Source of the DNA: Brachybacterium fresconis
Lineage (GTDB): Bacteria > Actinomycetota > Actinomycetes > Actinomycetales > Dermabacteraceae
Assembly (NCBI RefSeq): GCF_017876515.1
Contig: NZ_JAGIOC010000001.1
Coordinates: 1,302,001 to 1,366,000, forward strand
Direction of reading: 5' to 3'
DNA length: 64,000 nucleotides
Shown: in pieces, positions 9,261-19,300 of the stretch
Layout of the letters: every line of letters starts with the position of its first letter
Numbering within the stretch: position 1 is the stretch's first letter
The notes under the pieces: generated by a model
What the model saw: only the letters and a program-made list of their open reading frames with translations
The model's database searches: none
Told to the model about the DNA's origin: nothing
Position numbers and translations under genes: made by a program

Positions 9261-11413
9261 TGCTCCCTCTCCACCGACAGCGTCCGGTCACCCAGGGTGA
9301 CCTGCGCGCCGGATGGAAGCACCGTCGGCGAGTTCGGGACCAGACTCTCTCGCGAGCCGTCCTCCCGCACGACGCTCGAACCGTTGGTCGACCCGAGATC
9401 GGTGACGACGACGTCCTGACCGGTGCCATCGATGCGCAGGTGCGTCTTGGAGACCGAACGGGTCTCGTCCTTGAGCACGAACAGCACGTCCTGGCCGTCG
9501 GAGGAGGGGTTGCGACCGATCACCACGGCCTTGTCCACCACGCGATCGGAGCCGTCGTCGGCCGTCAGGCGCACCCTCTTCACCGGGGGCATCGGCACGG
9601 CGGAGACGCGCGTCTGCTCCAGGTCCTCGATCGACTCGTCGGGAACCGTCAGCCGGGTCTGCTCGTCCACGCCGTCGTCGGTTCCGCCCCAGGCATCGCC
9701 GGTGAGCTCGTCCGGAGCCCCTGCCGGCTCCCCGGTCGGCGGAGGCCCCGCCCCCTGTGCGTCCGCGCTCTGAGCCGGGACGGGATCCGCCGACGGGGTC
9801 GGTGCCCGGTACGGGGACTGCTGCGCCGGATCACCGTACGATCGTGCCGGCTCCGGCTCCTGCGGGGCCCGCTCCGGGAACGGCTGCGGGGCAGCCAGGC
9901 CGTCGGAGGGTGCCGGCTCCTGCGAGGCCTGCTCGCCGTAGGAGGGTGCCGGCGGCTGCAGGGCGTCCGGTGCGGTGCCCCAGGACTCCTGCCCCGCGGG
10001 TTGGTCCGGCGCGGGAGCGTACTGGTCCTGGCCCCATGATGCCTGCGAGGCGGCCGGAGGCTGCTGGCCCCACTGCGGCTCCGGCCGGCTCTGCGCCGAG
10101 GGCTGACCCCACTGCGCCTCGGACTGCACCGGGGGCTGACCCCACTGCGGCTCAGGCTGGGCCTGTGCGGGAGGCTGCGGGGACTCGGACTGCTGGGCGA
10201 CCGGCTGCACGGGCGGTGGCGCCCAGGCGCTCCCGGCATCCTGCGCGGCCGGGACGGCGGGTTCCTGCGCCGACGGGGCCGAGGACCAGGGCGAGGCGCT
10301 GATCGGCGCGTCGGTGGCCGAGGAGCTGCTCGGGGCCGAGGGGGCGTACGGGCTCGCACCGGCCGGAGCGTCGGTGCCCCATCCGCCGTCGGATCCCTGT
10401 CCGGAGGGACCCTCGCTGCCGTCGTGCCAGGCGGCGCCCGGTTCGGCCAGGAGGTTCTCATGGGCGCTCACGGCCACCGAGGGGTCGCCCAGGTAGTGGT
10501 CGTTGCTCGCGCGCTCGAAGTCGTCGCGGCGGGGTACGAAGGGATTGCGGCCGGCCTTGACGTCGACCACGACGGAATCGATCGCCCGGTCGTGGAAGCC
10601 GCGCAGGATCTTCTTCGGATCGATGAAGATCGACAGCCCCATCAGCCACGGGATGATGCCGTACAGCACCCAGCGGCCCAGCGCCCGCAGGAATCCGATG
10701 CCGCCGCCTGCGCTGAACCGCGTGATGCGCAGCCCCATGATCAGCTTGCCGAGGGTGAACCCCTTGGCGCCGGACAGCCAGATCATCAGGATCGAGTACG
10801 CCAGCGGCAGGGCGACGCCCACGCCGAGCAGGATGTACGGGAGCACGGCACCGGGATCCTGCACCAGCAGGACGATGCCGATCACCAGCGGGATCATGAC
10901 CAGGAATGCGATCACGCCGTCGATCAGGACCGCCACGAGGCGCTTGAGGGGGGACGCCGGGATGCAGCCGTCCAGCGGCGGCTCCATCTGCGTTCCCTGC
11001 CCGGGGCCGGGCCCCGCGGCGTCCGGGCTCCACGCCGGAGCGGGTGCCGGCGGCGGTGACCCGGGCCCGCTGGGCTGGCCCGCGGAGGCTCCGGGACCGC
11101 TGGGGTTCATCGGTGGCTGAGTGACCATCATCTGATCGTACTGTTCCCGGGGGCGCAGCGTCGTCGACCCGGGCTCCTTCGGAGTCAGGGACTCCCGGGA
11201 GATCAGCTCGATGCCCTCGTCGTCCTCCTCGTCCTGCTCCCGCTTCCCGAGGTCGCGGGAGCGGGCCCTCGGAGGCGTCGACCAGGCCCCGGGAGCGTCC
11301 GTGGCGCGGCGCTCGTACGGCGAGGCCTGGTAGCGCGCCCCGCACTCACCGCAGATCACGGCCCCTTCGGTCAGCAGCGTCCCGCAGGTGCTGCAGTATC
11401 GCGTCCGGCTCAT
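9257..11413 (-). CDS. Zinc-ribbon / RDD membrane / FHA protein (718 aa)
   Basis: The N-terminal zinc ribbon has cysteines C7, C10, C21 and C24 (RYCSTCG...CGECG). Residues ~155-275 form an RDD membrane domain with several helices (LKRLVAVLIDGVIAFLVM). A ~300-residue Gln/Pro/Ser-rich linker with repeated QWGQPP-type motifs follows. The last ~90 residues form an FHA domain (VVIGRNPSSDGQDVLF, SVSKTHLRI, DLGSTNGSS). It would place an FHA phosphopeptide reader on the inner membrane face, tethered by the RDD bundle. Its ATG shares one base with the stop of the transglutaminase-fold gene (11413). It could recruit a phosphorylated partner such as the kinase or the large FHA protein to the membrane; that is inference. 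The transport role of RDD proteins is uncertain. Confidence 0.9.
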   Translation of the reverse strand: MSRTRYCSTCGTLLTEGAVICGECGARYQASPYERRATDAPGAWSTPPRARSRDLGKREQDEEDDEGIELISRESLTPKEPGSTTLRPREQYDQMMVTQPPMNPSGPGASAGQPSGPGSPPPAPAPAWSPDAAGPGPGQGTQMEPPLDGCIPASPLKRLVAVLIDGVIAFLVMIPLVIGIVLLVQDPGAVLPYILLGVGVALPLAYSILMIWLSGAKGFTLGKLIMGLRITRFSAGGGIGFLRALGRWVLYGIIPWLMGLSIFIDPKKILRGFHDRAIDSVVVDVKAGRNPFVPRRDDFERASNDHYLGDPSVAVSAHENLLAEPGAAWHDGSEGPSGQGSDGGWGTDAPAGASPYAPSAPSSSSATDAPISASPWSSAPSAQEPAVPAAQDAGSAWAPPPVQPVAQQSESPQPPAQAQPEPQWGQPPVQSEAQWGQPSAQSRPEPQWGQQPPAASQASWGQDQYAPAPDQPAGQESWGTAPDALQPPAPSYGEQASQEPAPSDGLAAPQPFPERAPQEPEPARSYGDPAQQSPYRAPTPSADPVPAQSADAQGAGPPPTGEPAGAPDELTGDAWGGTDDGVDEQTRLTVPDESIEDLEQTRVSAVPMPPVKRVRLTADDGSDRVVDKAVVIGRNPSSDGQDVLFVLKDETRSVSKTHLRIDGTGQDVVVTDLGSTNGSSVVREDGSRESLVPNSPTVLPSGAQVTLGDRTLSVEREQ

Positions 11414-13926
11414 CAGGTCGAACCCTTCCTCGACGACTTCTTCGCTCTGCTCTTCTGCACGCTCCGCAGCGACGACCTGCGCCGACGCATGGCCTCGGCA
11501 CGGCGCTGGGCCTTCTCCCGGGCGCGGGTCGTGGCCCGCTGCCGCTTCTGCTCCGCCCGACGGTCCTGGGACCGGCTGCGGAAGGAGCGCAGGGAGATCG
11601 CCGACCGCAGCTTCTTGTGCCAGGGCACCGCAGCGGTCATGTCATGGCGGGCGGTCATCACGTGCGACCAGTACTCGTCGGCCGCCGGCTCGGCGAGGTC
11701 GTCGGGGCCGAAGACAGCGCGATCGGCCCGACCGGCGAGGGTCAGAGCGCCCAGCTCGGGCAGGTCCGCGTGCAGGCGGGCGGCGGTCTCGGCGCGCGTC
11801 ATGTTCGGGTCCGGCTTGCGCCCGAGATCCGTCATGAGATCGAGGATCTCCTGCCAGCCGCCGTCGATGCGATCCGGCGGCCCGCCCCGCGTGCGTCGCC
11901 GTCCGCGACGGACCGACTTCGCCACGATGACCGCCACGACGGCGAGGATCACCAGCAGGACGGGGATCATCCCGAAGGCGGCGTAGACGACCCAGGAGGT
12001 GGTCTCGTCGGTCTCTTCCTCGTCGTCCTCGGAATCATCGCTCATCGCGCCGGGCGGCGGGCTCGGCGGTTCCGCCGGCGGGGGCGGAGGCTGCGCGACC
12101 TGCGGCAGAGGCTTGTCGACTTCCTTGGGCTCGGGCTGCGTGGGCTCCTCGTCCTCCTCGGGCGCCGGATCGAAACGCTCCCAGCCCTGTCCGTCGAAGG
12201 CGACCTCGACCCAGGCCGTGACATCGTCACCGGTGATGGAGACGGTCCCGTCCTGCCCCTCGGGGACCTCGAAACCCATCACCACGCGGGCGGGGATGCC
12301 GATGGATCGGGCCAGCACGGCCGTCAGCGCCGCGAACTGCTCCTCGTCACCGATCTTGCCGAGCGGCTGCGCGTCGTCACGATCCTCGTCGAAGCCGATC
12401 GGCTCGAGCATGGCGAGCAGGCGGCTGGCGCCGTGGCCGGGCAGGGAGGCGGCATCGTCTCCGAGGCCGTGGGAGAAGTAGGCCTCTGCCTTGATGCCCC
12501 GCTGCAGATTGGCGAATCGCTCGTAGTCGGACTCCGAGGTCCCGGCCCACTCCTCGGCGATGGCTGCCATCTTGTCCATCCGCGAGTTCGGCGGCAGCTC
12601 GATGTCCGCGAAGCGCGCCGTCTTGATCTCCTCGGTGGACATCGGCGCGTACGGCTCGTAGAGCAGGTCGTAGGTGTCGCCCTGGCGCAGACCGGAGGCG
12701 TTCACCGCGGTCTGGGACTTCTCGTTGAGGTAGAGGTTCTCCGCGGTGGCGCCGGCCCGATCGATGGGCATCTCGTCGATGTCGATGCGGTCGGTGCGCT
12801 GCCCGAGCGTGGGCATCCAGACGCCGGAGTACGCCCCGATCGTGACCGTCGAGGTGCGCTGGTCGGGGCCGGCCTCGTGGAGGTTCACCCCGGTGGCGGT
12901 GGGCAGGAAGGCGCCGGAGGCGCTGTCCTCGTCACGGTTGCCGGCGACGTCGTAGACATGCAGGTTGTACTGGTCCATCGTGGCCAGGCGCACCTTCGCG
13001 CCGCCCTCGACGCCGGTGACGGTGAACAGCTCCTCCTCACGCTGATTCTTGAGGTAGCCCCGGAACTCGCTCAGCGGCGAGACGTAGTCGTGCGGGTCGA
13101 ACGGTGGGGTGATGTGGTTGCGCTGGGCGTAGCGGACGGTGCCCTCGGGCGGGTCCAGCAGCGCCTGGGCACCGACGGCGAGTCCGCCGGCCAGCGCCAT
13201 GATCACGGCGCCGCCGATCACCCGTCGGCGCAGCACCGGGTTCTTCCACGAGCCCGGCCGCACGGTGTCGGAGATGATCGTGGACTGTGCGCTGTCCAGC
13301 CGTGCGCCTTCGAAGCGCCAGGTCAGCCAGCCCACCGAGATCACCGCGAACAGCACGCCGCGCAGCACCGGCAAGAACACGTCGGTGGTGCCGAACACGA
13401 TGGCCAGGAGCACCAGCGCGATCGGGAACAGCCAGGCGAGAACGTAGAACCGGGTGCGCAGCACCACCGTCATGCCCAGCAGCGTCAGCAGCAGCACGCC
13501 GATCCACACCACGCCCAGCACGCCCTGGGCGGAGCCCACCGGCGATGCGACCGTCAGGGCCGCCTTCCAGCTCGTCACCGGGGCGAACAGCAGCTCCTTC
13601 AGGGAGCCGAGGCTCGGCACGATGCCCCAGATCGCCCGGGTGGGGGCGGCGAACATGGATCCGAACAGGAAATAGACCACGAGCACCACCGGGGTGATCC
13701 GCAGCGGTCCCCAGCGGAAGCGGGCGGCGATCAGGGCGATGAGGGTGCCGAAGACCATCGCCATGATCCCGGTCAGGAGGTACTGGATCCCGCCGTAGAC
13801 CGTCTGGAAGCCCATCAGGGCCAGGAGGAGCAGGGCGGCCAGGACGGCGATGTCCGTCGCGCGCCGCCCGTGGGTGACGCTCGAGAAGTAGGTGGGGCGC
13901 GGGGCGCGGGAGCTGGTGGCGGTCAT
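11413..13926 (-). CDS. Transglutaminase-fold (TgpA-like) membrane protein lacking catalytic Cys and His
   Basis: This 837-residue protein has about six N-terminal membrane helices (~20-235), a long external region containing a transglutaminase-like core (~490-595), one more helix near 640-665, and a basic cytosolic tail. Family members normally read G-D/Y-C-E-Q-F around the catalytic Cys. Here the sequence is GDEEQFAALTAVLARSIGIP, with E528 (codon 12343-12345) in the Cys place. The His position (HAWVEV) reads TAWVEV with T570 (codon 12217-12219). Only the Asp, D586 in RFDPAP, remains. The protein is therefore probably a binding or structural pseudo-enzyme rather than a crosslinker or protease. 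It overlaps the DUF58 gene by 4 bp (13923-13926). It corresponds to tgm of the bifidobacterial PFNA cluster. The loss is read directly from the codons; the functional meaning is inference. Confidence 0.9.
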   Translation of the reverse strand: MTATSSRAPRPTYFSSVTHGRRATDIAVLAALLLLALMGFQTVYGGIQYLLTGIMAMVFGTLIALIAARFRWGPLRITPVVLVVYFLFGSMFAAPTRAIWGIVPSLGSLKELLFAPVTSWKAALTVASPVGSAQGVLGVVWIGVLLLTLLGMTVVLRTRFYVLAWLFPIALVLLAIVFGTTDVFLPVLRGVLFAVISVGWLTWRFEGARLDSAQSTIISDTVRPGSWKNPVLRRRVIGGAVIMALAGGLAVGAQALLDPPEGTVRYAQRNHITPPFDPHDYVSPLSEFRGYLKNQREEELFTVTGVEGGAKVRLATMDQYNLHVYDVAGNRDEDSASGAFLPTATGVNLHEAGPDQRTSTVTIGAYSGVWMPTLGQRTDRIDIDEMPIDRAGATAENLYLNEKSQTAVNASGLRQGDTYDLLYEPYAPMSTEEIKTARFADIELPPNSRMDKMAAIAEEWAGTSESDYERFANLQRGIKAEAYFSHGLGDDAASLPGHGASRLLAMLEPIGFDEDRDDAQPLGKIGDEEQFAALTAVLARSIGIPARVVMGFEVPEGQDGTVSITGDDVTAWVEVAFDGQGWERFDPAPEEDEEPTQPEPKEVDKPLPQVAQPPPPPAEPPSPPPGAMSDDSEDDEEETDETTSWVVYAAFGMIPVLLVILAVVAVIVAKSVRRGRRRTRGGPPDRIDGGWQEILDLMTDLGRKPDPNMTRAETAARLHADLPELGALTLAGRADRAVFGPDDLAEPAADEYWSHVMTARHDMTAAVPWHKKLRSAISLRSFRSRSQDRRAEQKRQRATTRAREKAQRRAEAMRRRRSSLRSVQKSRAKKSSRKGST

Positions 13927-15356
13927 CGTCCCACCGCTCTCATCGCGCGGGCCAGGGTCTCGAGCGACCCGAGGGTGACCACGTCGAGGCCGCCGATCGC
14001 GGAGCGCTTGACCTCGGCATCGTCCACGCAGCGGATCGCCACGGCCATCACCCCGATCGGAAGCTGGTTGGCGGCGGAGTTCAGCTCGCGCGCCGTGGTG
14101 TGGGATCCGACGACCATCATCACCGCGGAGGCGTTGGCGGCCAGGTCGGTGGCCTTCTGGCCCAGCTCATGGAAGGAGATCTTCTCCTTGAGCGGGTCGA
14201 TGACGGTGTAGTCGTCCATCAGCCGACGGAACGTGCTGGTGCGCTGGCGCGCCTCGAAGGTGAAGGGGGTCAGCTCCTTCTCCTCGCGCAGGGTCTGGGC
14301 GGAGATCGAGGCCGCGATGGAGACGGCCAGCTCGAACTCGTCGTCGCTGGCGTAGTGCTCGGCGAGGTTGTCCAGCGCGACGACCACGTGGGAGCGGCGG
14401 GTCTCCTCGAACTGGCGGACCATGAGCTTGCCGGTGCGAGCGGTGGTGCGCCAGTGGACGTGGCGGCGATCGTCGCCGGGCGCGTAGTCGCGCAGGGCGT
14501 GGAAGGCGATGTCGGAGCTGGAGAGATCCGAGGACGGGGTCCCCTCCAGGTCGCGGAGGAAGCCGCTGGCCGCTTCGTCCAGGCGCACGGTGCGCGGGTG
14601 GACGTACAGCTCCTGTGCCTTGGCCCAGGTCACCTGGCGGCGCATCAGCGAGAGCGGGTCGTCGCGGACGGATCGCACCGGCCCGACGACCAGCACCGCA
14701 CGCCGCTTGGTGGGGACCGCGAACAGCTCTTCGTGCTCGCCGCCGGCGTCCAGGCGCGGCACCATGAACTGGGCGGTGGCCGCGCCGACGGCCAGCTCGA
14801 TGCGGGAGGGCAGGATGGGGCGCTGGGTGGGGTTGGCGACCTCGACGCGGCCGACGGCCCGGGTCCCGACCACGACGCGGTGCGTCTGCAGGTCGAGGGT
14901 GACCTGGTAGCTGGACCTGCCGAGGACGAACAGCCCGGCGATCACCAGCGGCACCGTGAGGACGAGGGCCACCACGTTCAGCTCGGTCAGGTGCAGCAGC
15001 AGCCCCAGGACCCAGCAGGTCACGGCGACGGCGAAGACGGCCCAGCCGATCGGGGAGACGACGTCCAGGGCCGGGTGGACGCGGCGCATCCACAGCTCGA
15101 CCAGGCGGTCCCTGACGCCGGCGAGGCCGGTGCTGCGCGGGGTCCCGCCCGTCCCCGGGGCGTCGGCCGACGACCCCGCATCCGCCGAGGAGCCGGAGCC
15201 CGCGGGCGACCCGCTCGAGGAGTTCGTGGCCCCGCGGCGCCGATCCCTCGCCTGGGCTCGCTTCCCGGCCTTCGTCGCGGCACGCCGCTTCTTCGCCGCG
15301 GCCTTGGCGACCTTGGCGTCGGCGGTGTCGGTGGGGAGGGAGGACTCGGGACTCAT
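13923..15356 (-). CDS. DUF58 membrane protein (477 aa)
   Basis: The N-terminus is very basic (KVAKAAAKKRRAATKAGKR), then two membrane helices lie at ~98-145 and an extended cytosolic or external region follows. The DUF58 signature GDDRRHVHWRTTARTGK is at about residues 290-310, followed by a vWA-like C-terminal part (HVVVALDNLAEHY). DUF58 proteins almost always sit beside MoxR ATPases and are thought to be their client or partner. The ATG at 15354-15356 was chosen because it overlaps the moxR stop as ATGA (15353-15356) and begins where family homology begins. The longer reading frame back to 15539 would lie inside moxR. The other end overlaps the transglutaminase-fold gene by 4 bp. Its biochemical activity is unknown. 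Confidence 0.92.
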   Translation of the reverse strand: MSPESSLPTDTADAKVAKAAAKKRRAATKAGKRAQARDRRRGATNSSSGSPAGSGSSADAGSSADAPGTGGTPRSTGLAGVRDRLVELWMRRVHPALDVVSPIGWAVFAVAVTCWVLGLLLHLTELNVVALVLTVPLVIAGLFVLGRSSYQVTLDLQTHRVVVGTRAVGRVEVANPTQRPILPSRIELAVGAATAQFMVPRLDAGGEHEELFAVPTKRRAVLVVGPVRSVRDDPLSLMRRQVTWAKAQELYVHPRTVRLDEAASGFLRDLEGTPSSDLSSSDIAFHALRDYAPGDDRRHVHWRTTARTGKLMVRQFEETRRSHVVVALDNLAEHYASDDEFELAVSIAASISAQTLREEKELTPFTFEARQRTSTFRRLMDDYTVIDPLKEKISFHELGQKATDLAANASAVMMVVGSHTTARELNSAANQLPIGVMAVAIRCVDDAEVKRSAIGGLDVVTLGSLETLARAMRAVGR

Positions 15357-16327
15357 GCGGACTGCTGACGCGCCTGGGGAGGCGCCACCTCGCTGAGGAT
15401 CTTGGTCATGACGGTCTGAGCCGTGGTGCCCGCGAACTCGGCTTCGGGATCGAGCACGAAGCGGTGCAGCCACACGGGCTCGACCAGGTGCTTGACGTCG
15501 TCGGGGATGACATAGTGGCGGCCGTTGACCGCGGCCCACACCTTGACCGCGCGCATGAGGGCGATGGCGCCGCGGATGGACACGCCCACGCGCACCTCCG
15601 GGGCGAGGCGGGTCTCCTCCATCAGGCGCGAGACGTACTCGAGCACCGCGGGGTCCACGTGCACGGTCGAGGCCAGCTCGGTCATGTCGTTGACGGCCTG
15701 CAGGGAGATGCGCGGGCTGAGCTGGCTGGAGCGGTCACGCAGCGCGGAGCCCTGGAGGATCTGCACGCTCGAGGCGTGATCGGGATAGCCCAGCGAGGTC
15801 TTCATGAGGAAGCGGTCCAGCTGCGCCTCCGGGAGGCGGTAGGTGCCGGCCTGCTCGATCGGGTTCTGGGTGGCGATGACCAGGAAGGGGTCGCCGACCT
15901 CATGGGTCACGCCGTCCACGGTGACCCGCCCCTCCTCCATGACCTCGAGCATGGCCGACTGGGTCTTCGGAGAGGCGCGGTTGATCTCGTCCGCCAGCAC
16001 GATGTTCGCGAACACAGGGCCCTTGTGGAACTCGAAGGACTTGGTGTTCTGGTCGTAGATCGTCACGCCGGTGACGTCCGAGGGCAGCAGGTCCGGGGTG
16101 AACTGGACGCGGGTGCTGGTGCCCTGCACGGTCGCGGCGATCGAGCGGGCCAGGGAGGTCTTGCCGGTCCCGGGAGCGTCCTCGAGCAGCACATGGCCGG
16201 GGGCCATCATCGCGGTCAGCACGAGGCGGACCACCTCGTTCTTGCCCAGGACGGCCTGTCCCACGCTCTGGACGAGCTTGTCGAAGGTGTCGGCGAACCA
16301 GCGGGCCTGTTCAGGGGTCATGCTCAT
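15353..16327 (-). CDS. moxR: MoxR-family AAA+ ATPase (324 aa)
   Basis: Walker A DAPGTGKT lies at residues 50-57, and Walker B with the catalytic pair is LADEINRAS around 111-119. The MoxR sensor region ATQNPIEQAGTYRLPEAQLD follows, with a C-terminal lid domain. The length is usual for the family. MoxR proteins act as chaperone-like ATPases that assemble or activate vWA/DUF58 partners, and DUF58 is encoded directly downstream with a 4-bp overlap. The start is MSM; the second Met two codons on is possible. It lies 69 bp downstream of the giant Fn3 gene, so it is probably on the same transcript. This is the AAA-ATPase member of the PFNA gene set. Confidence 0.96.
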   Translation of the reverse strand: MSMTPEQARWFADTFDKLVQSVGQAVLGKNEVVRLVLTAMMAPGHVLLEDAPGTGKTSLARSIAATVQGTSTRVQFTPDLLPSDVTGVTIYDQNTKSFEFHKGPVFANIVLADEINRASPKTQSAMLEVMEEGRVTVDGVTHEVGDPFLVIATQNPIEQAGTYRLPEAQLDRFLMKTSLGYPDHASSVQILQGSALRDRSSQLSPRISLQAVNDMTELASTVHVDPAVLEYVSRLMEETRLAPEVRVGVSIRGAIALMRAVKVWAAVNGRHYVIPDDVKHLVEPVWLHRFVLDPEAEFAGTTAQTVMTKILSEVAPPQARQQSA

Positions 16328-16396
16328 GGAAAGAGGGTTCCTTCTGTCTCGGAGGGGCGCGTCGTGCTGTCACCCGGTCATCGGATGGGCAAAGGA

Positions 16397-19300
16397 TCAG
16401 TACGGCCTGTAGATCCCGTCGGCGACGACCTCCCATTTGCCGTTCACCTTGGCCTCGATCGTCATCGGCCAGTCCGGTTCACCCCCACGGACGTACCCGT
16501 AGAAATTCGACTTGCGTGCGGAGGTGGCCGTTCCGTTGCTGTCTGCCGTCATGGTGATGGTCTTGTAGTGCGTCTCGCCCTCATTGGAGAACGAGACCTT
16601 GTAGGACTCACCGGGTGTCATGTTCTTCAAGGTGAAGCGGAACCACCGGCAGTTGTTGTTCGAGCACCCGTCCGTCCCGTCGGGGACATCGCCTCCCCAC
16701 TGGGCATTGCCGCTCATCTGCGGCGTCTTCTGCCAGGACTGAGCCTTCTGGTCGTCCGAGACGGTCTTGCTGACCAGCCCCTCGCCGTTCTTCACGCGAG
16801 CCTCGGCGGCGACCGTCTTCCCGGAACCGATATTCTTCGTCACTGTCGCGGAGTTCTTGCTCGTGGACTGCCACGAGCCGCCACCGACCCGGTACTGCAG
16901 CGTCTTGCCGCCGCCCCCACCGTCCGAGCCGTTGGCGGTGATCTCGAAGGTCACCGGGCACTTCGAGCCGCTCGAGCACTTTTCATTGTTCGAGGAGATG
17001 CTCGGCCTGTCCGGCTTCGTGTACGGCGTCACCGAGTTCGACGACTTCGACAGCGCGCTCTCGCCGCCCTCGAAGCGGTTCCTGGCCTGGACCTGGAACT
17101 TGTAGGACTTGCCGTTCTTCAGACCCGACGCCGTGTACGAGGTCTTCGAGGCGTCCACGACGGCGCGGCCTCCGCCGCTCCAGGTGATGACGTAGTCCTT
17201 GACGGGGGTGCCGTGGTCCTTGGCAGCGGACCAGCTGACCGTGGCCTTGCCGTTCGGATCCTTGCCGGGCAGCGAGGCCTTCACGCCCGTCGGAGCAGCG
17301 GGCTTCGCCCACGGGACCACGGCATTCGATGATCCCGAGCTCCCTCCCTTCCCGACGGAGTTCACCCCCTGGTACGTGAAGGAGTGCTTGGAGTTCTCAT
17401 CGAGGCCCTGGAAGGTCGTCTTGGTCTTGGAGGCGGGGACCGTCTGGGACGCCCCTGAGGAGGATGTGACGACGTACTCCGTGATCGGCTCGCCGTTCGC
17501 CTCAGCGGTGGTCATCTCCGGCCAGGTGACGGTGATGCCGCCCCCGAGGGGATTGTTGATCCTCGACGCCGTCGCCGTGCCCGCCGGGGCGGCCGGCTTC
17601 CCCGCGGGATGCTCCGCCCGGGACCACTCCGACCACTCCGAGGGCTCCTCGGCGAGGTTGTGCGCGCGGACCCGGAACCGGTAGTCGGTGCCGTTGGTCA
17701 GATCCTGCCACGTCGTGCTCGTGGATCCCGCCTCGAGCTCCTGGGACTGGATCTCGCCGGTGGAGGTGTTCTGCATCTGCAGGTCGTAGCGCTGGATCGC
17801 GGAGCCGCGGTTCACCGGCGCACTCCACGACACGGTCAGCTGCGTATCGCCCCGCTCGACCGACGGGGAATCCGGCTTCTCCGGGCGCACGTCGGGGCGC
17901 GCCTCGGCCGACGGAGCCGACGGGTCGGACTTCCCGACGTCATTGATCGCCACGACCTTGAAGGTGTACTTCGTGTCGTTCGTCAGCCCGTCGATGGTGC
18001 ACGAGGTCGACGCGCAGGTCTTCGAGACGGCGGGTCCGCCGGCCGAGGTCACCTGGTATTCGGTGATCGGGGCGCCGTTGTCGTCACCGGCGGTGAAGTT
18101 GAGTTCGACGAAGCCGTCGCCCACATCGCCGACGCGCGGCGCGGACGGCGCATCGGGCGTGCCGCGGACGGTCACATGGATCTCGCCGTTGGCCATGCGG
18201 TCCGGGTCCTGGGTGTCGTCCAGGACGGAGTACTGGATCGAGAGGACCCCGTGGAAGTCCGCGTCCGGGGTGACCTCGACCTGGTCCCCTTCGACCGAGA
18301 CCTCTCCCTCGCCGTTGATGACGCTGGCGGCCTCGACGGTCCGCTTCCCGCCCGGGAAGGGGTTCGAGTCGTTCTCCAGCACCGCGATCTTCTCGGTGTC
18401 GCCGGCATCGATCTGGGCCGTATCGAGCACGGCGGACAGCAGCGGTTTGGTGGAGGCGACGACGGTCACCTCGACGGTCGCGGTCACCGGTGGGTTGGTG
18501 CCGTCGCTGACCGAGACCGGGACCTCCAGGACCGTCCCCTTGGTCGCCTGCGGCGTCGCGTCCGCGATCACCGTCGATCCCTCCAGGCTCACCTCGAGAC
18601 CCTCGGCCTCGGGAACCTCCCCGAGCGAGTAGCTCAGCTCATCACCCTCGGGGTCCTCGGCCGAGGCGGCCAGGTCCACGCTCCCCTGGACATCGCCCTG
18701 TTCGACCTCGAGCGCGGCGCCCTGCAGCGTCGGCGGGAGGTTGGCCTCCTCCGGGGCGACGACCACGGGGATCGCCAGGGTCGCCGTCGCGGCCGCGGAG
18801 TCGCCGACCTCGCCGTCGGTCACCTCGACCGAGATGCTGTCGCGGCCGGAGAAGTCCTCGGCGGGGCGGTAGCGCAGCGTCGTCTCGTCCTCGACCAGCT
18901 CGGAGCCGTCCGTGTGCGCGGCGGTCACCAGCGACGGATCGGTGATCTGGGCGTTCTCGGCCCCCGGGCGCACCCGCACGTTCGCGGGGTCGGCGAGGTC
19001 GATCTCCACCTCGGAGCCGGCCTGGACCTCGACGGGCTGGCCGACCCACTTCGGGGCCTGCTTGGCCGTGCCGGGGACCCAGACGTATCCGGCGGACGTC
19101 ATGCCGTCCTGGTCCTCGATGACGTATCGCAGGCGCTGCTGCTCCTCCTGCGGGGTCACGCGCACCGTGTCCTCTCCGCGCAGGGAGGCCCCCTCCGGAT
19201 TGCCCTCGAGCGTGACCTTCAGGTCGGAGGTGCTCCCGTCGGGATCGGAGTCGTTGGCGAGCACGTCGACGTCGATGTACTCGCGCTCGGGATCCATCAC

